From: Diprion similis | Lineage: Eukaryota > Arthropoda > Insecta > Hymenoptera > Diprionidae | DNA: 64,000 bases | Reading direction: 5' to 3' | NCBI RefSeq assembly: GCF_021155765.1 | Contig: NC_060110.1 | Location: 15,336,001 to 15,400,000, forward strand | Shown: one piece after another, positions 14,805 through 41,806 of the stretch | How positions within the stretch are numbered: position 1 is the stretch's first letter | Layout of the letters: every line of letters starts with the position of its first letter | Program-made: the position numbers and the translations under genes | Notes under the pieces: model-generated | Told to the model about the DNA's origin: nothing | The model's input: only the letters and a program-made list of their open reading frames with translations | The model's database searches: none

Positions 14805-15187
14805 TTTTTATCTATACCTTGTTTATACCTTCAGGCAAAAAAAATTGTAAACAGTGGTAACAACATTGGTTAGAAAAATTGTATATAATAATTATATAAT
14901 GACACTACATTAATAATTGGCTATAAATAAATAGTAGAACGCAGATATTCGCGTAAAAGAGGATGAAAGAGAGAGAGAGAGAGACAGAGTTCGCCAATGC
15001 AACGCGGACGATATCGCTTCCAAACTAATCGTGTTCGCCTAACCGCATTTGCGGCATAGTTAGCTATGCTGAAAGCGACTATATCCTATATGTATACCCG
15101 TCAACCGCAAAGGGGGTGACGTCCTTAATTAATGCTGCATTTACTCGCAATTTACCAAATTCATCGTCATTATACCTAGAATATCTC

Positions 15188-15210
15188 TATATATATATAT
15201 ATATATATAT
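15188..15210. repeat. (AT)n microsatellite
   Basis: About eleven AT units inside non-coding DNA. Confidence 0.85.
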
Positions 15211-16308
15211 GTCGTGCCGTCTATGGACATTATTTTGCAGTAAAATAAAATTATTTATACATCTTAATGCTGAGAAACTTAATATATATATGTGCAATAT
15301 ACACATGCGGTTATTGGTCTCATTAATGTAATGATTCGATTATGCCGTTTGAATTTTTACGTAAGTTTGCGTAAGCGTTTTAGGCCTCCAGCGACTGACA
15401 ATTTTGTTTCAACAATCGTTAGAGTTAAATTTCCAGAATCAAGTATGCACAGTCTAATTGTCCGTTTCTCTACTTCGCGTGTCTGTCTTATAATTATACA
15501 AACATCATTCGGTAAATATACACTTTTGTTTTTCTTTCCTTCATTATTATAGTCGTAAGAAATAAAATAAATAGCTGACCCGAGGAGTATATATTGAAAA
15601 GGAGACTGAGAAACAGCTGTAGGTACCATTTTTTATTTTTTATTTTTTTAATTCTCCCGTCGTTTCTAAGTCTCGCAACTATTTTCTCCGTTTTTTTTTT
15701 TTTTTTTTTTTGTTTCTTTTCTTTTCTGTTGCAAACACTTTCAGCCTTTTTTTTTTCCTAATCCTCCTCTTCACTTGTTCTACACAGCACCTACGCGTGG
15801 TTCGTAGTTGCCGATTTTATTTGGTATAGAAACTTTCGGGAGATTCGGACGCTCGTATACATCATGCCCCACCCAGTCTTCTATATTTAGAACTTACAAT
15901 CTGAACGCGTGTTAGAAGACCGCGTAGGTAAAGATCTGCAGCAGGGGATTTTTATTATTATTATGTATGTGTACAGGATTACGCAACGCCGTAAGAAAAA
16001 AAAGGATGAATTTGTTATCTTTGAAAGACGATTTTTAACATAGAATCGTTAGGCTGCACGGACCTTTAAAAAAAAAAAAAAAAAAAACGAGAATGGATTT
16101 TCTTTGTAGACACACAGATTATATAATATCACCCATGATACGTACATATGTATACCATGTGCTTTGAAAAATATTATAATGTAATATAATATCATACGCC
16201 GTACATACCTACTTGCGAAAAAAGGAAGGTCAAGGATGCGTGTCGCGTTAGTGAAATGCAGTCGTTGAAGACACTGCAGGGGATTTTATGGGGAAACAAA
16301 ATATTTGT

Positions 16309-16326
16309 ATATATATATATATATAT
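16309..16326. repeat. (AT)n microsatellite
   Basis: About nine AT units. The Tyr-Ile runs in the frames across it are artefacts. Confidence 0.8.
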
Positions 16327-19300
16327 TTATGGCCTTTTGAAACTCTGTATCTTGATACCAACCGTTGTTCCAGGTTATTATTATAAACGCGGCGAGACAC
16401 CGGGTATATAATAATATTATACAGGTACAAACCCAACAAGGGACAAGTGTAGGGTAATTGCTAACCGAGTACCGACCCTTAACGTCTTTTACCACCATTC
16501 GCGTTAAAATCTTACAGGATAAACTACGGCTTATCGATTCGACGCGTAGTAGGTACGTGCCTAGGCTCGTGCCTTGTGTTATATTATCTATTTTGCTACA
16601 CGCGTATTCGCAGTAATTTTTATATGCAAATATATGTATGTACAACCGAGATGACTCGTGAAACGGTAGTAAGTGACAAAATTATGGTTATACATACATG
16701 TACCTATAGTGTGTATCTCTCGCACGAGCAAGTGTCACGAATCGATAAGACGATGCGACGACGTGAATTTAGTTCGCGTCGACTTTTTTTTTTTTAATTT
16801 TTTCTATTTTTATTTATAAATATGTCACAGCTTGACCAAGCGAGAGATAATTTTAATGCTGCATTTAAGATTATAAGTTTCGTCGATGTGCGGTATTTTT
16901 CTTTCTTTTTGCGCGCCGTTTATTTTACACTCTCGTTGGGAAAAAACTCGCTGTAAAGTGTTTAAACACCTGTTTGATATGAGGGACAGTGAAAACGATT
17001 TCTCTCGATGTTTCTTTTTTAAAAATGAACCACACGCTACAAAGTGCAAATCATCAATCAGTTGTGGTATCTTAGAAGTTCTTTTTTTTTTGGATTCAAT
17101 TGATTAGGAAAGATAACACTTATTATAATTGATAATTGTAAAAAATAATCTTACATGATGAGCGATTTCAGCAGCTGACTTGGTATCATAGCCATCGTTG
17201 CTGTGTGACATTTGTACTTGTGACACTTGGAAAATAGTGTTTATTCTTTTATAAAAAATTTTTTTTTTTTTATCGCATTCAAAATCTCATGAAAACCGAC
17301 TCACGAAGAACGCGACGTAAATTTTTATGTTACCACGATTAGTTTCACCGCAGGTTGTATGCGTATGACAGTTCGTGTACGTACACACATGATCGCTTCG
17401 CGGTTAATACTGAGACGAGTCGATTTTTTCAGGCTACTGTTAGCCTGCAGTTTGAATTAATATCGCTACAGTAAATATAAAAAAATAATACATAAAACAG
17501 ATGACTTAGCCGCGCAAGTGCTCTCTTGTGTTCGTAATCGTCACTCACTTGATAATTAATTTTTCATCATAAATTCCTCCGGATGATTATAATAATAATC
17601 ACAGACGCGTCCAACACACGTACGCTCTTTTATATGCATTCACATGTATGTATATATACGCGTATATGTATTACATATATCGTATTAGTTTTTACTCGCA
17701 CATCGCTGTACCAACTCAACTCGATGTGTTATTCTAGCCTTGTTACATGTTTTCAGTACGTATACAGGCATCTGGCATTAATAGTCGTTAGCTGGGACGG
17801 AACATTATTTTTTTTTTCATCAATTTCTATTTTTTGCTTTTTCACGCGCGTCTAATATTTCATATCAACTTTTCTTCCGCGGATCGATTTTTATTTTTTT
17901 TTTATTTTTTTCTTTATCTTTTTCTGAATCCCTTCCGCTGGCTTGGATCTTTGACAAATAATCTACGTTTCAGAATCTGGTGTTGGATGTCTGAATCGGC
18001 TCGACGATACCAGCTGTCGGTTTATCCCTGAGAAAATTTATTATACGAAAGCTTTTTACTGTGTTAATTATATATAATCCGTGTTTGTAAATTGTGCGTT
18101 AGAAGCTTTGCGGATCGTCGAGCGTGCAATATTCAGATCTCGTGACAAAGAAAGTTCGCAATAATATTCGAGAAAATTAATTAATTCAACTTTCGATATT
18201 GGTAAATTAATATCCTTTCATTGTTTGATTTAAATATTTCTTTTCTCTTTCACTTCGTCTTAATACGTCAGTCGAGAGAAATAACTCCCGGGTGAAAAAG
18301 AGGGAGACAGATAAGTTGAAAAGTGAAGAAAAAAATGCTTTTATCATCTGCGTCAGGCGGTGCTTGACTTTTTTTTTTTGTTTCTTTTTTTTTTTTTTTT
18401 GCAGAGGTTTCCCTCGCGTCGACGGCGGCATGATCGTTAAAATTTCGTGCAAATTTCGTGACCTATATTCTCAGTGTCAGACCAACGGATCAATGCAACC
18501 TTCGTTTTACTATATCGTTAATCAATCTCCAGTGTCGATATCGCTGCATTATTTTTCACGAGACGTTTTTTCATTAAAAACTTTTATACAGGCTTTTATA
18601 ACATCGATCTAAGGAAATATTATTACGTGTATAAACGAATGGATCTGGTCTTACAGGTGAAATTTTTTTACTCGTGCTATATGTGCTTGTTATTTTGTTA
18701 AAATCTGTACACGAGACACGCAATAAATACTTTTCCTCCAGAGAGAGCGTATTAATGACGGATCTACGCGAACACGTATTACGCAACGTTATATTTACCA
18801 CCATGCTGAAGGCGATGCAAACGAAAATTATAACTCTGTCATGGTTCCACTTGTTATTATTGCCCCGTTTCTAAAGCAGAATAAAATGAAAAAAATAATA
18901 AAAACAAAACGAAGCAAAAAAAAAAAAAGGAAAAACTTCACATATTCAAATTGCGTTTTCCACAGCGAGATAGGAAATGAATGGTATAAAATAACCAGAT
19001 GGCGAACGAAACGGTTGCGAAACTCGATAACATTCACTTGACGGCGAGTCAAATTTAATTTACTAAATATAAACAGCCATAAACATGAGCAAAACAACGA
19101 TGTTGAAGTAAGTAACGTTAACGTTACGAAACATCGGGAAGACATTTGTTATTTTACAATTTTACGATCACTTTCAAAAATTTGGCTTTTAAAAAATATT
19201 CGTAGGTTTTGTTCAGTATGATGTACTTAATTTCTGACAATTCTATAATGGCGCGAAATAAAGATTTTTCCTGAACATTCGTTGTTAAAGTAGCGATACT

Positions 19301-22300
19301 AACTTCGAGCATATAACGCTTTCATTCCCAACGTAACATATATCGTAAATATATTAAATTCTTGTAAACCATACTCGAAAACCAATGAAGTGCTTCCGTA
19401 ATTTTTCGTTATGAATCGCTATTACACTAAAATACTTGCGACGCTACGAGAGGCAACGAATTACTTTGTTATAAGCCGATTATCGATTTTACAAGATTAT
19501 GTATACAACTTGAAAATAAAAACTGATCCGCTTTTCAAGGATCCGCGTCTTTCGGAGTCGGGGTGAAAAAATAGTAAGGTCAAAAAATGGAAGGGCCATA
19601 AATCTAATTTATAGATTTTAACAAATTGTGTAAAGAGTAGAGAAAAATAGAGATCAGAATATAGAATGCCAAAATGTAGAATCGTGTACTGATTATAAAT
19701 TTTTTGCTTCTATGTTTTTTAAACCTTTCTATTATATATTTCTGGAATTTTCAAATTTTCATTTTCATTGTATGTCCTCGCGTCTTTGAAAATTCGATAT
19801 TTTAGTCCTTCCACAAATCGGCCATTATGATTTTTTAACATCATCCTCCGCCACTCACGTATCACATGCGTACTTTAATCCTATGTATTTCAAATTATCG
19901 CCCTCCGATTACGTCGTACAAATTCGTAAAAGTTTTATTCCAATATCAAGATCCGCGTTTCACGCAGACGCAGCAATCGCAGCATCGAAACGTTTTCTCC
20001 ATCGAATTTTTGCCAAGGTTAACCCTGCCTGCCGAGAGGTTATAGCGACAAAATTTTTATATCACACTTCGGTTCGACCGTTTGCTCTGCATGGAAAGAG
20101 ATTGGTTAAAGATTACACCCGAGGTATACGGTTATCTACACGTTACTATAGACCTCGAGACACGTTCATTCCTAAAGAATTGCTTATCGGCTCTCCTTGC
20201 GGAGGGTGGATTCTTCCGAATATACACGTGTATGTATATTCGTTTACAAATCCCCATATAGGCGAGGCGATCAAGTCTTCTTGTCAGCTCGGCGTTTTCA
20301 ATCTTGAATCTAATCTTTTCTCTCGGATCGGGGGGGCTTAAGGGGGACTGCCAATAAGGTGAGAGCAGTGGAAAAGAATGATGATTTGATTTAATGTTTT
20401 ATTGCGACTAGAGTAATGGACGGAGCAGATTGAATCGAAACGCATTTGAAAGCTGCGGATTTCCGCTTTGAAACACGACGGAGTATTTTTAAATTATCCC
20501 AAAAAATTTACTCCAATACGTCGTCCGTTCAAGTGGAGATCGTTATATCGTTTTAACGATATTATTTGACTCGTTGTAGCCTTACAGTTGATTCATTTCC
20601 CTGCATAGATTATCTTTCTCTTATGCAGAGGAGGAAGAAGAAGAGGAAGAAAAAAAAATCGATTTGCATTTGCTCAATCGCGTCAACTACAATCTCATCA
20701 ACGCGTTTATGCGCACCCAGGTGAGCAAGGGTGGCAGATAATATATCTACTTATTTGCATATATAGGCCAAGAATCTCGGATGGACGACTCGATTTCCGA
20801 AAGTTTAATCGACTACTTTCAGAAATATATTTTGCGATAGAAAAGACAGTTTATGTAATTTATATATCGAACAAATATTATGGTCATGCTGTTTAGCCGA
20901 ACAGAGTACGATGCACTTGCACGAATATACATGTATATGTATATATATATATTATATATATGTGAAGTTTGTACGAGTTGGCATTTCGCCATCGTACCAC
21001 CGAGCTTTTGTCAAGCTTTTACTTGCCTCGGATTTTCCTGAGGCTTCACCGTCCATTCTTACACTATCTAGGTGAATGAAACTGAAGTATAATATACCTA
21101 TGTATATACAATCGATTTTTACTTTTTTGTTTTTTAGGTTATACGTTATATATAGAAGAGTACTGCAGATATACGGAGGAATTGAAATTTCTTTCTTTTC
21201 TTTTTTTTTTAAATGTCCACACGATGTAGAGTGGTTAAAATATCGTGGAGTGCAAGAAAAAAATCTAATTAAAGGAGTTTGAAAACGTGTGAAAGCGAAT
21301 TATAGAAAATTCTATACATATATGTAAAAAGTTCAAAGCGTATAGACAGTATTAGAAATCCCAAGTATAGAACCGTCGGAATGAATACGAATATATATAT
21401 ATATATTTTTTTTTTTACAATTAATTTTTTTTACATCGTAATGCTTATCGTACTCGTATTATACAATATGTTGTAGAATGGGGAAGAAAACATTTGCAAT
21501 GATACGAATTGCCTTCGTTAGACAATTCGATTTTTAGATCACTCATCTTATGTAGCTGTACATATATACCGCATATATACATATAGTATATATGTATTAT
21601 GTGACCAAAGATTTATCGCCGCTGAGTGTTTCTCCCTTCAAACCCCGTCTCGATACTACGCGTCTATTTCTACCGGAGGAACGGTTTTTTCCTTCTCCTT
21701 TTTGTCTCTCCTTGGTCTTCCAATTGATCGAAAGGATCGACTCCTCGATAACGCAATCAAGATCAGAGTGACGACGCAATTCCAAGTGTCTTACGGAAAA
21801 CTAGCTTGCCACAGATACAGATACACATACACGAACAAAAAAAAAATCAATCTTCTTTATATCTCGTCATCACCGCCATACGGAGAAGAATTTTGCTGAG
21901 TTCTTTAATTAGGGCGGGCGATTAGACGAGTATCTAAGCAATTGAGGAAATAATTATCTAATCAAATTAGACAAGAAGCTTATTGTTACAGGAAAGTTTC
22001 ATGGTCGAAACGATGTGTATAATACATCTTATCGTTAGATTTAGGGAAAGAGGTAAGAAGTAAATCGTCAATGCAAGAGATTGCGATGGTGAAATGACGC
22101 AATTTGATTTGGATAATTTTTCGCCATTTTATATGTACATATATATCCATATTTTTCCATTGCATAATTTTATTTTGTACGTTAACTTATCGAGGGTTCT
22201 TCGGCACTTCACGAAATAGTGCAACGGTGCAACTTACTATTAGAGTCGTTGCACGTAGTATCAATCATCATTGCAACGTACACAGAATGCAGATTATACG

Positions 22301-23676
22301 ACACTACACGGAGGCTTAACCAATGCAACGTTGCACTGCTTGGTTGCTATTGGTCGTGGGGTGTCCTTAATTGAAGATATCCCAACTACAGGTTGACCGC
22401 ACTTTGCCGGAAACGGAGTTACCAATATGGATGTCGTATAGCCTTTCATCCAGGAAATTTACTTCCGCGTTTCCCTTTCTCGATCGTCGCGATTTCTGTG
22501 ACGAATCGTAAGACTGTGTTGAAGTCGTCGGGCGTCGAGGGTTTTTTTTTCCCACTTTCTTCAATTTGAAAACACGCGTCTTCGGTAGATGATGAAATTA
22601 TAAACGTCTGTAAGGTGAACGGTTTTGATTTTCTCCATCTTATTACGTAAAATCGATTGTAATCCAAATGAATTTAGTTACACAATTGATCGTCTGCAAT
22701 TTGATTCGAGCCTGCATACGCAATTCAACGATTATCGCTTTATACGAGCATATAACTCTTATATACTCATATGTTCTTCCTTATTGTTTTACGACTCGAA
22801 GGAGGATTAGCACTATGCAGAATCGAAGACTATCGCGTAAGACTGACTCGTTTACGCATCATTTTATTGACGTAGGTAATATTGGAAGTTTTTAATACGT
22901 AATGCGGTAATTATCCTTTTTATTATACACGCAGATATGTGACTCGTATTTTAATTTTACGTAATCTTTTCTTTTTTACTGTAGTTTCTTGAAAATGTTT
23001 GCTGCGTTTTTTTTTTTTTAAATTTTTTTTTCAAATTCATTTACCGAACGCGTCTATGTTTCCTCGATGCAACTGATCGTTTGCTTATAATTAATCGTTT
23101 CTTACGCGACGTGAATAAACATCTTGTTTTCCCTCGACTATCCAGCGTCATAAGATTCATTCATTCGCATATTATCGCCTTTACAGTCTCGTCGCTGTAT
23201 CTACAATATTATATCCCCTAAGTTCTTTGCCGCGAGGATAATGCAAATAACAAACACGTATATTATACAAGCGATGAAACTGTTTAGCATCGCATAACAT
23301 GTGTTGTACGTACAGACTATACTTATTTCTTACCTGCCCGGACATCATGCTTAACCGACTAAATATAGATTAATTATGTTTGCACACCGCTTCTAGTTAT
23401 ATTTACCTACATTTATCGACATAGCTATAGCTAGCACGTACATATATGTATACATACATATTCATATACATAAATAATGTACGATGCACGTGAAGTGGAG
23501 AAGCGGGCTGTAAAATGGTAAAATCTTTTGACAAACAAACATTATCCGACATATCTAAGTCAGCAGCATCGAATGGATGGAAATAATGAATGGCGTATCG
23601 GTACGTACCTTGAATGCGACTGCGGCCAAATCGATACACTCTCGTCATCCATGGCACTGTACGCCCACACGTAGAA

Positions 23677-23699
23677 TATATATATATATATATATATAT
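23677..23699. repeat. (AT)n microsatellite
   Basis: About eleven AT units. Confidence 0.85.
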
Positions 23700-26600
23700 C
23701 TCTGCCATGTCATTGTCATGCGAATCCGTACAACAGTTGTTCGCATTCTGCATGCGTTTCGTGAATTACTATATACTAAAGAATATTATACGTATAATAG
23801 GTATACCTATATACCTATATAACGACGCAGGGTGCGAAAGTTCGTGTCTTTGTTGAAATTTGAAAACTAACTGAGGAGGAAAATTATAAATGAGTGTTGT
23901 TTACGGCGTACCTGTATGCAGAAACTATAACAAGTACCGCTAATTTCACTTGGAAAGTCGTGCGATCGACGATAAGTGGATTCGAGGTTCTCCCGGATAA
24001 TTGTACACTAGGTATAATTATACCATTTTATTTCTTACATCAAACTCATGTCCGACAGTTTCTTTAACATTTACTTCGTTCCCTCGGCTTGTGTTTTAGC
24101 TTTATTGCACAGGTTTGTTTCCACTGCAATTCGCGAAGAATTTGAGAGAAATAATATCGATCTGCATAAGTACAGTATTACAGATTCAATAGAAAAACGT
24201 ATTTTAATAATAACAATCTTGCTGTCTCCAAATGACACGGAAGCTTGTTCCGTTCTGTCATTTTACAATCTTTTAAGTCTTCAAAGTTTTTCACGCACGA
24301 ACCTTGAAGACCGAGTTCAAAACTATCGCACGAATTTGGGCGATGCATGAAGTTCGTAAAAAGTCGAGCGGGCGATTCTTTTTTCGCTACTGTAGCCATG
24401 TGTAATATTTTAACCAGACGTATACGTAACAATTATACGGATGATCGAATATCCAACGACGGTTAAGTATAAATTTCACGTAAGATGTCGGGCTGTTTAT
24501 TGTTAATTGCAGCATTGTTCTCATCTCGGAATAAAGAAGGATTATACTTGGAACCCACGCGTGCAGACCAGAAACCGTCTTTTGCTTCTGTATATTTTTT
24601 CGCACAGTAATGCGAGCTGAAGAATTTAACATTACATAAAACAGGTATATCGGCCTATCCATTCGACGCGTAAAATTACCTACGACTCGTTGACTACTAA
24701 TAAACTAGACTATACTTTACCGCTGGTCTCAAAGTTTTATATATATATATATGTATATATATAAGCAGTTTACACAACTACGCGTATTACACGTTAAAAA
24801 ATTGATCGAGTTATAGTTTTTGCCAATTGATCAACGAGCGAACATTTTTTCTTACAACTCCTTGAACCTGTTTTCGTTTTTTCATCTCCTTGGAAATTTT
24901 TAGTAGATATAATATTGCCGCAGAAATTTTCTCGGCTCGGTTCTGTATTCACTGGAATTTTAATTCTCTATATACTAAAAACGTTACAAAACTTACTTGC
25001 TTAAAATGAAGCAAACAACCTTGAAGACAGCCTTGCCGCAGGCACTGTCATACCGTAAGAACGAATCGACGCTCCAGCCATCGTGCCCCCCTACGGTTTC
25101 ATGTAATATCTGGCGCCACATCACGCCATGCCTTGCCTTGCCTTACCATGCATCGCATTGCTCTCCATCTCTCACTGTCTTCCTACCTTATGTATACATG
25201 CACAGCAGACGCTCGTCGTACGATTTCACATGCGATCGACGACGCTCGCCATTTTAGAAATCCGTACGCGCCAACCGGCCCAGAAAATGTGTAGCTTTTC
25301 GAAATTCTGTATAGAACGCTGCAAGTGGTCGTTGCCTGTACGGAATTTCATTCGAGAATGGAATTCACTAGCAGCTGGCGCGAAATGTTTTCGCAGCATT
25401 GCGTTATGTATACGTATACGTGGTCGTTGCATAGCTTTGAATATATTTCAATCCAACTAAACTCGGTGATTTCATTTTCAAATCCTCTGGCACCTGTCCT
25501 GCATTTCTTTCTTTGAAAGTTTGAAATTTAATTCACGTCGTTGAGACATCAATTGACAACATTAATTTTCCGACGTAATTTAATCACACCGCTTATCCGT
25601 TCGTATAACTTTTGTCGTCTATTAGAGCAGTTTGATTCGAGAAACAAACCTTCAGACGTAATTATTTACTCTCTAAACGGAAGACCTCGTCACGCGGTTC
25701 CTCCTCAGAGTTATCCGAACTAGATCACGACTCTTGATCCTTTGTTACATACCTAATGTCTATAATTTAGTTGAAGCACCTTTTCAACGTAGGTGTTAAC
25801 CAGCGTTCTCCTATAGTTTCGGAACAAGACATATACCAGATACGATGCAGTATATGAAGTGTAAATTAATTTGTATTCACGGGATTGTTATCGCGAGTAA
25901 ACTCCACACAATTTGCAGTACGTATAGTTACTCTATATATTCAGTAAGTTATTGAATGTCTTCTGTAAAGAATTTCTATTTGAAATTGACATCAATGGAA
26001 AAAGTAAGCAGTGCAAAATCACTATCTACTAACTTTAAGTGAAAATGATTACTTTTCTGGAGCATATCGAGTGAAGTTTTTGAAAAACCATGTCACCCTA
26101 CTCCCACTGTCGTTCTTTTCACTCTATGAGTCTATGACTGTTCTGCCTTGTACCGTCGCAACTCCGGCGTCTGTTAATTGTTGTTCGTTGCCATTCCTGC
26201 ATTCGTGTACATTGCACATGTATCGTTCGATCGATCCACTGACGTGCATACATCTACAGACGCTATTGTCCCGACACCGACTATGCATGCATATATACTT
26301 GGGAATAAAATTTCGTTCCGAGGATTTGGATCGCTCCTCGCCATCGTGCCCTCATCCACATTCCGTGGAGCCTAGGATGTGTTACGAAACAAGGACGGTC
26401 GAAGGTTGTCCCTTGACCCGACGACGCGATGAAGCGACGCGGTTTTAGTTCTTCATCGTCTCTCTTCTATTTCAATGTTTTTACCTCCACGTCCCACGGA
26501 GACGTTTCTTTCTTACACCATTTACTACTAAGTACTCTATTTTCCGTGGCATCAATGGCCTTCTCACACTCTACGATCTTATAAGAATTTCAATGTCCTC

Positions 26601-27824
26601 AATGCACATTTTTTTGCGGTGAGCTTTCGATATTTTAAACTAATTTTTGACCAATTTTTCATCCAATTTCATCGGTGTAGTTAACCAACTGTACGACGCA
26701 CCACTATTTATTTCTATGGCATGATTTTCACCTTCTCCCTACTCTATAGTATACTTGTATTTTCATAATTTTACCCTCGAAGTCTTAAAGATTTCTTGAA
26801 AGGTACTTCAACTTGTTACACACGCTTCGCACGCACCTTTGTTCTATCGTCTAGCTACTGAACACCTACCAGACAGACGGAACCTTGTGCATCCCGCGAA
26901 CATTGGTACAACGATAACGTAATAAAACATGGCAACTGCCCACCGCTAAAGTATTATATTGTATACACACTCTAACTTCTTTCACTCTGCAGACTCTCTC
27001 GTTGGTCTTGTGTAGCGATTTGTACGAATAGTGTATACTATTTCAAATATCTCGACAGTTGGCAAGCCTGGGCTGCACATGTATAATTTATGAAATATAC
27101 TGGTTTATATTTCATTCCACGTAACGTATCGATTGGCCAATTAATCAATATCTTTCGTTGCCTTCGATATCTTTCGATAACTCATTTTTCGAATAAATAA
27201 TGTAACTCTTACCTTATATTATTTTTTTACAAATCCAAGAGGTTTCTTTCTTTTTTTTTTTCAACTCGGTGAAGAAAAGTGAGCGTGCATTAATGCTCGC
27301 ATGAAAATAAATTGGGGGTATATTTTATGGTCAGATTTCAAGTCGCGTAATCCATCGCATGTCAGCCAGGCATTGCATGAAAATCCATTTACAGCAGTAC
27401 CCAGTTGTTGTTATAGGTCTTTGACGCATGCACATTCAATTGTGGAACTACCGTCCACCATGCGAACATTTTATATTATTATTATATTAGTATACTGTTT
27501 CAGACGCTCGAACTGCACCTAGTCAAATTGATTAATTTCATAATAACGTGTCTGCGTAGAACTGAACAGTCGGTATAGAATCTTTTCAACTTTGTTTCTA
27601 TGCAGACGTCAACAGTCGTCGCGCGTCACGTCACGTCACGTCCAAATATTGAATTAAGATTTTGCGATTACTATATTCAATTAAGCTTCGGCGACATGGC
27701 AGAGAAATGTTGAGGACATAGGACTGTTGGCAGCCACATTTACATATATACTACTTACGTTGATGAGGCTTGGCTCAGGAATATTTTGGCTTCTGCACAT
27801 ATTTAAGGTAAAAAAAAAAAACAA

Positions 27825-27848
27825 CAAACAAACAAACAAACAAACAAA
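27825..27848. repeat. (CAAA)n repeat after an A run
   Basis: A run of A from about 27810 is followed by six CAAA units. A poly(A)-like tract with a short tandem repeat just before the reverse-transcriptase remnant at 27885 could be coincidental. Confidence 0.8.
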
Positions 27849-27884
27849 ATAAAAAGAAGAAACAAAGCGATCAACGAATTTTTT

Positions 27885-28151
27885 TCAGTCCATTTTCAAC
27901 AGCAGGTGTTCAATACGTGTGTATACCTTCCGTGCTGCAGTTTGAGACAAAACTAGAAAAACTTTTGGGAAAGGATCGAGAAATGTCCCTCGGGACGAAC
28001 TCCACTGGGACAAGTTTCTTGTTTGACACTCAGATATTTTCGCCTTCCAGCGATACTTGCGGAATGTATTGATTCGGGAAAGTTTGTCCCATCTGGAATA
28101 AATACAATTTTGCTGATTGATGACCGCTTTTTCAATATCGAGGAATATCAA
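27885..28151 (-). pseudogene. Decayed non-LTR retrotransposon reverse-transcriptase fragment
   Basis: On the minus strand one frame opens with FLDIEKA, resembling the LDIEKAFD block of jockey-type reverse transcriptases. About 35-45 codons later another frame reads GRRKYLSV and then SGVRPEGHFS, which resemble the GR-F-V and AGVPQGS blocks that follow in that family. Because the matches sit in different frames, the copy would be frameshifted and dead. No endonuclease, 5' end or target-site duplication was seen. Chance resemblance is possible, since each block is short. Confidence 0.35.

Positions 28152-41806
<13,655 letters not shown>

Larger units (their letters stand above)
7404..27884. other. 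Long non-coding stretch with microsatellites
   Basis: No supportable gene in either strand. The longest open frame (19883-20341, 152 codons) shows no recognisable domain and sits alone without matching exons. The stretch is AT-rich with many T or A runs and TA repeats, consistent with intergenic DNA or a very long intron. I found no tRNA, rRNA or intact transposon by eye. Confidence 0.5.

Noticed and set aside
19883..20341. 152-codon open frame, the longest in the left half
   Set aside because: No recognisable domain, no supporting splice partners, and amino-acid composition typical of random translation.
26011..26448. 145-codon plus-strand frame
   Set aside because: Three overlapping frames are open here, a sign of stop-poor composition rather than coding, and no homology is visible.
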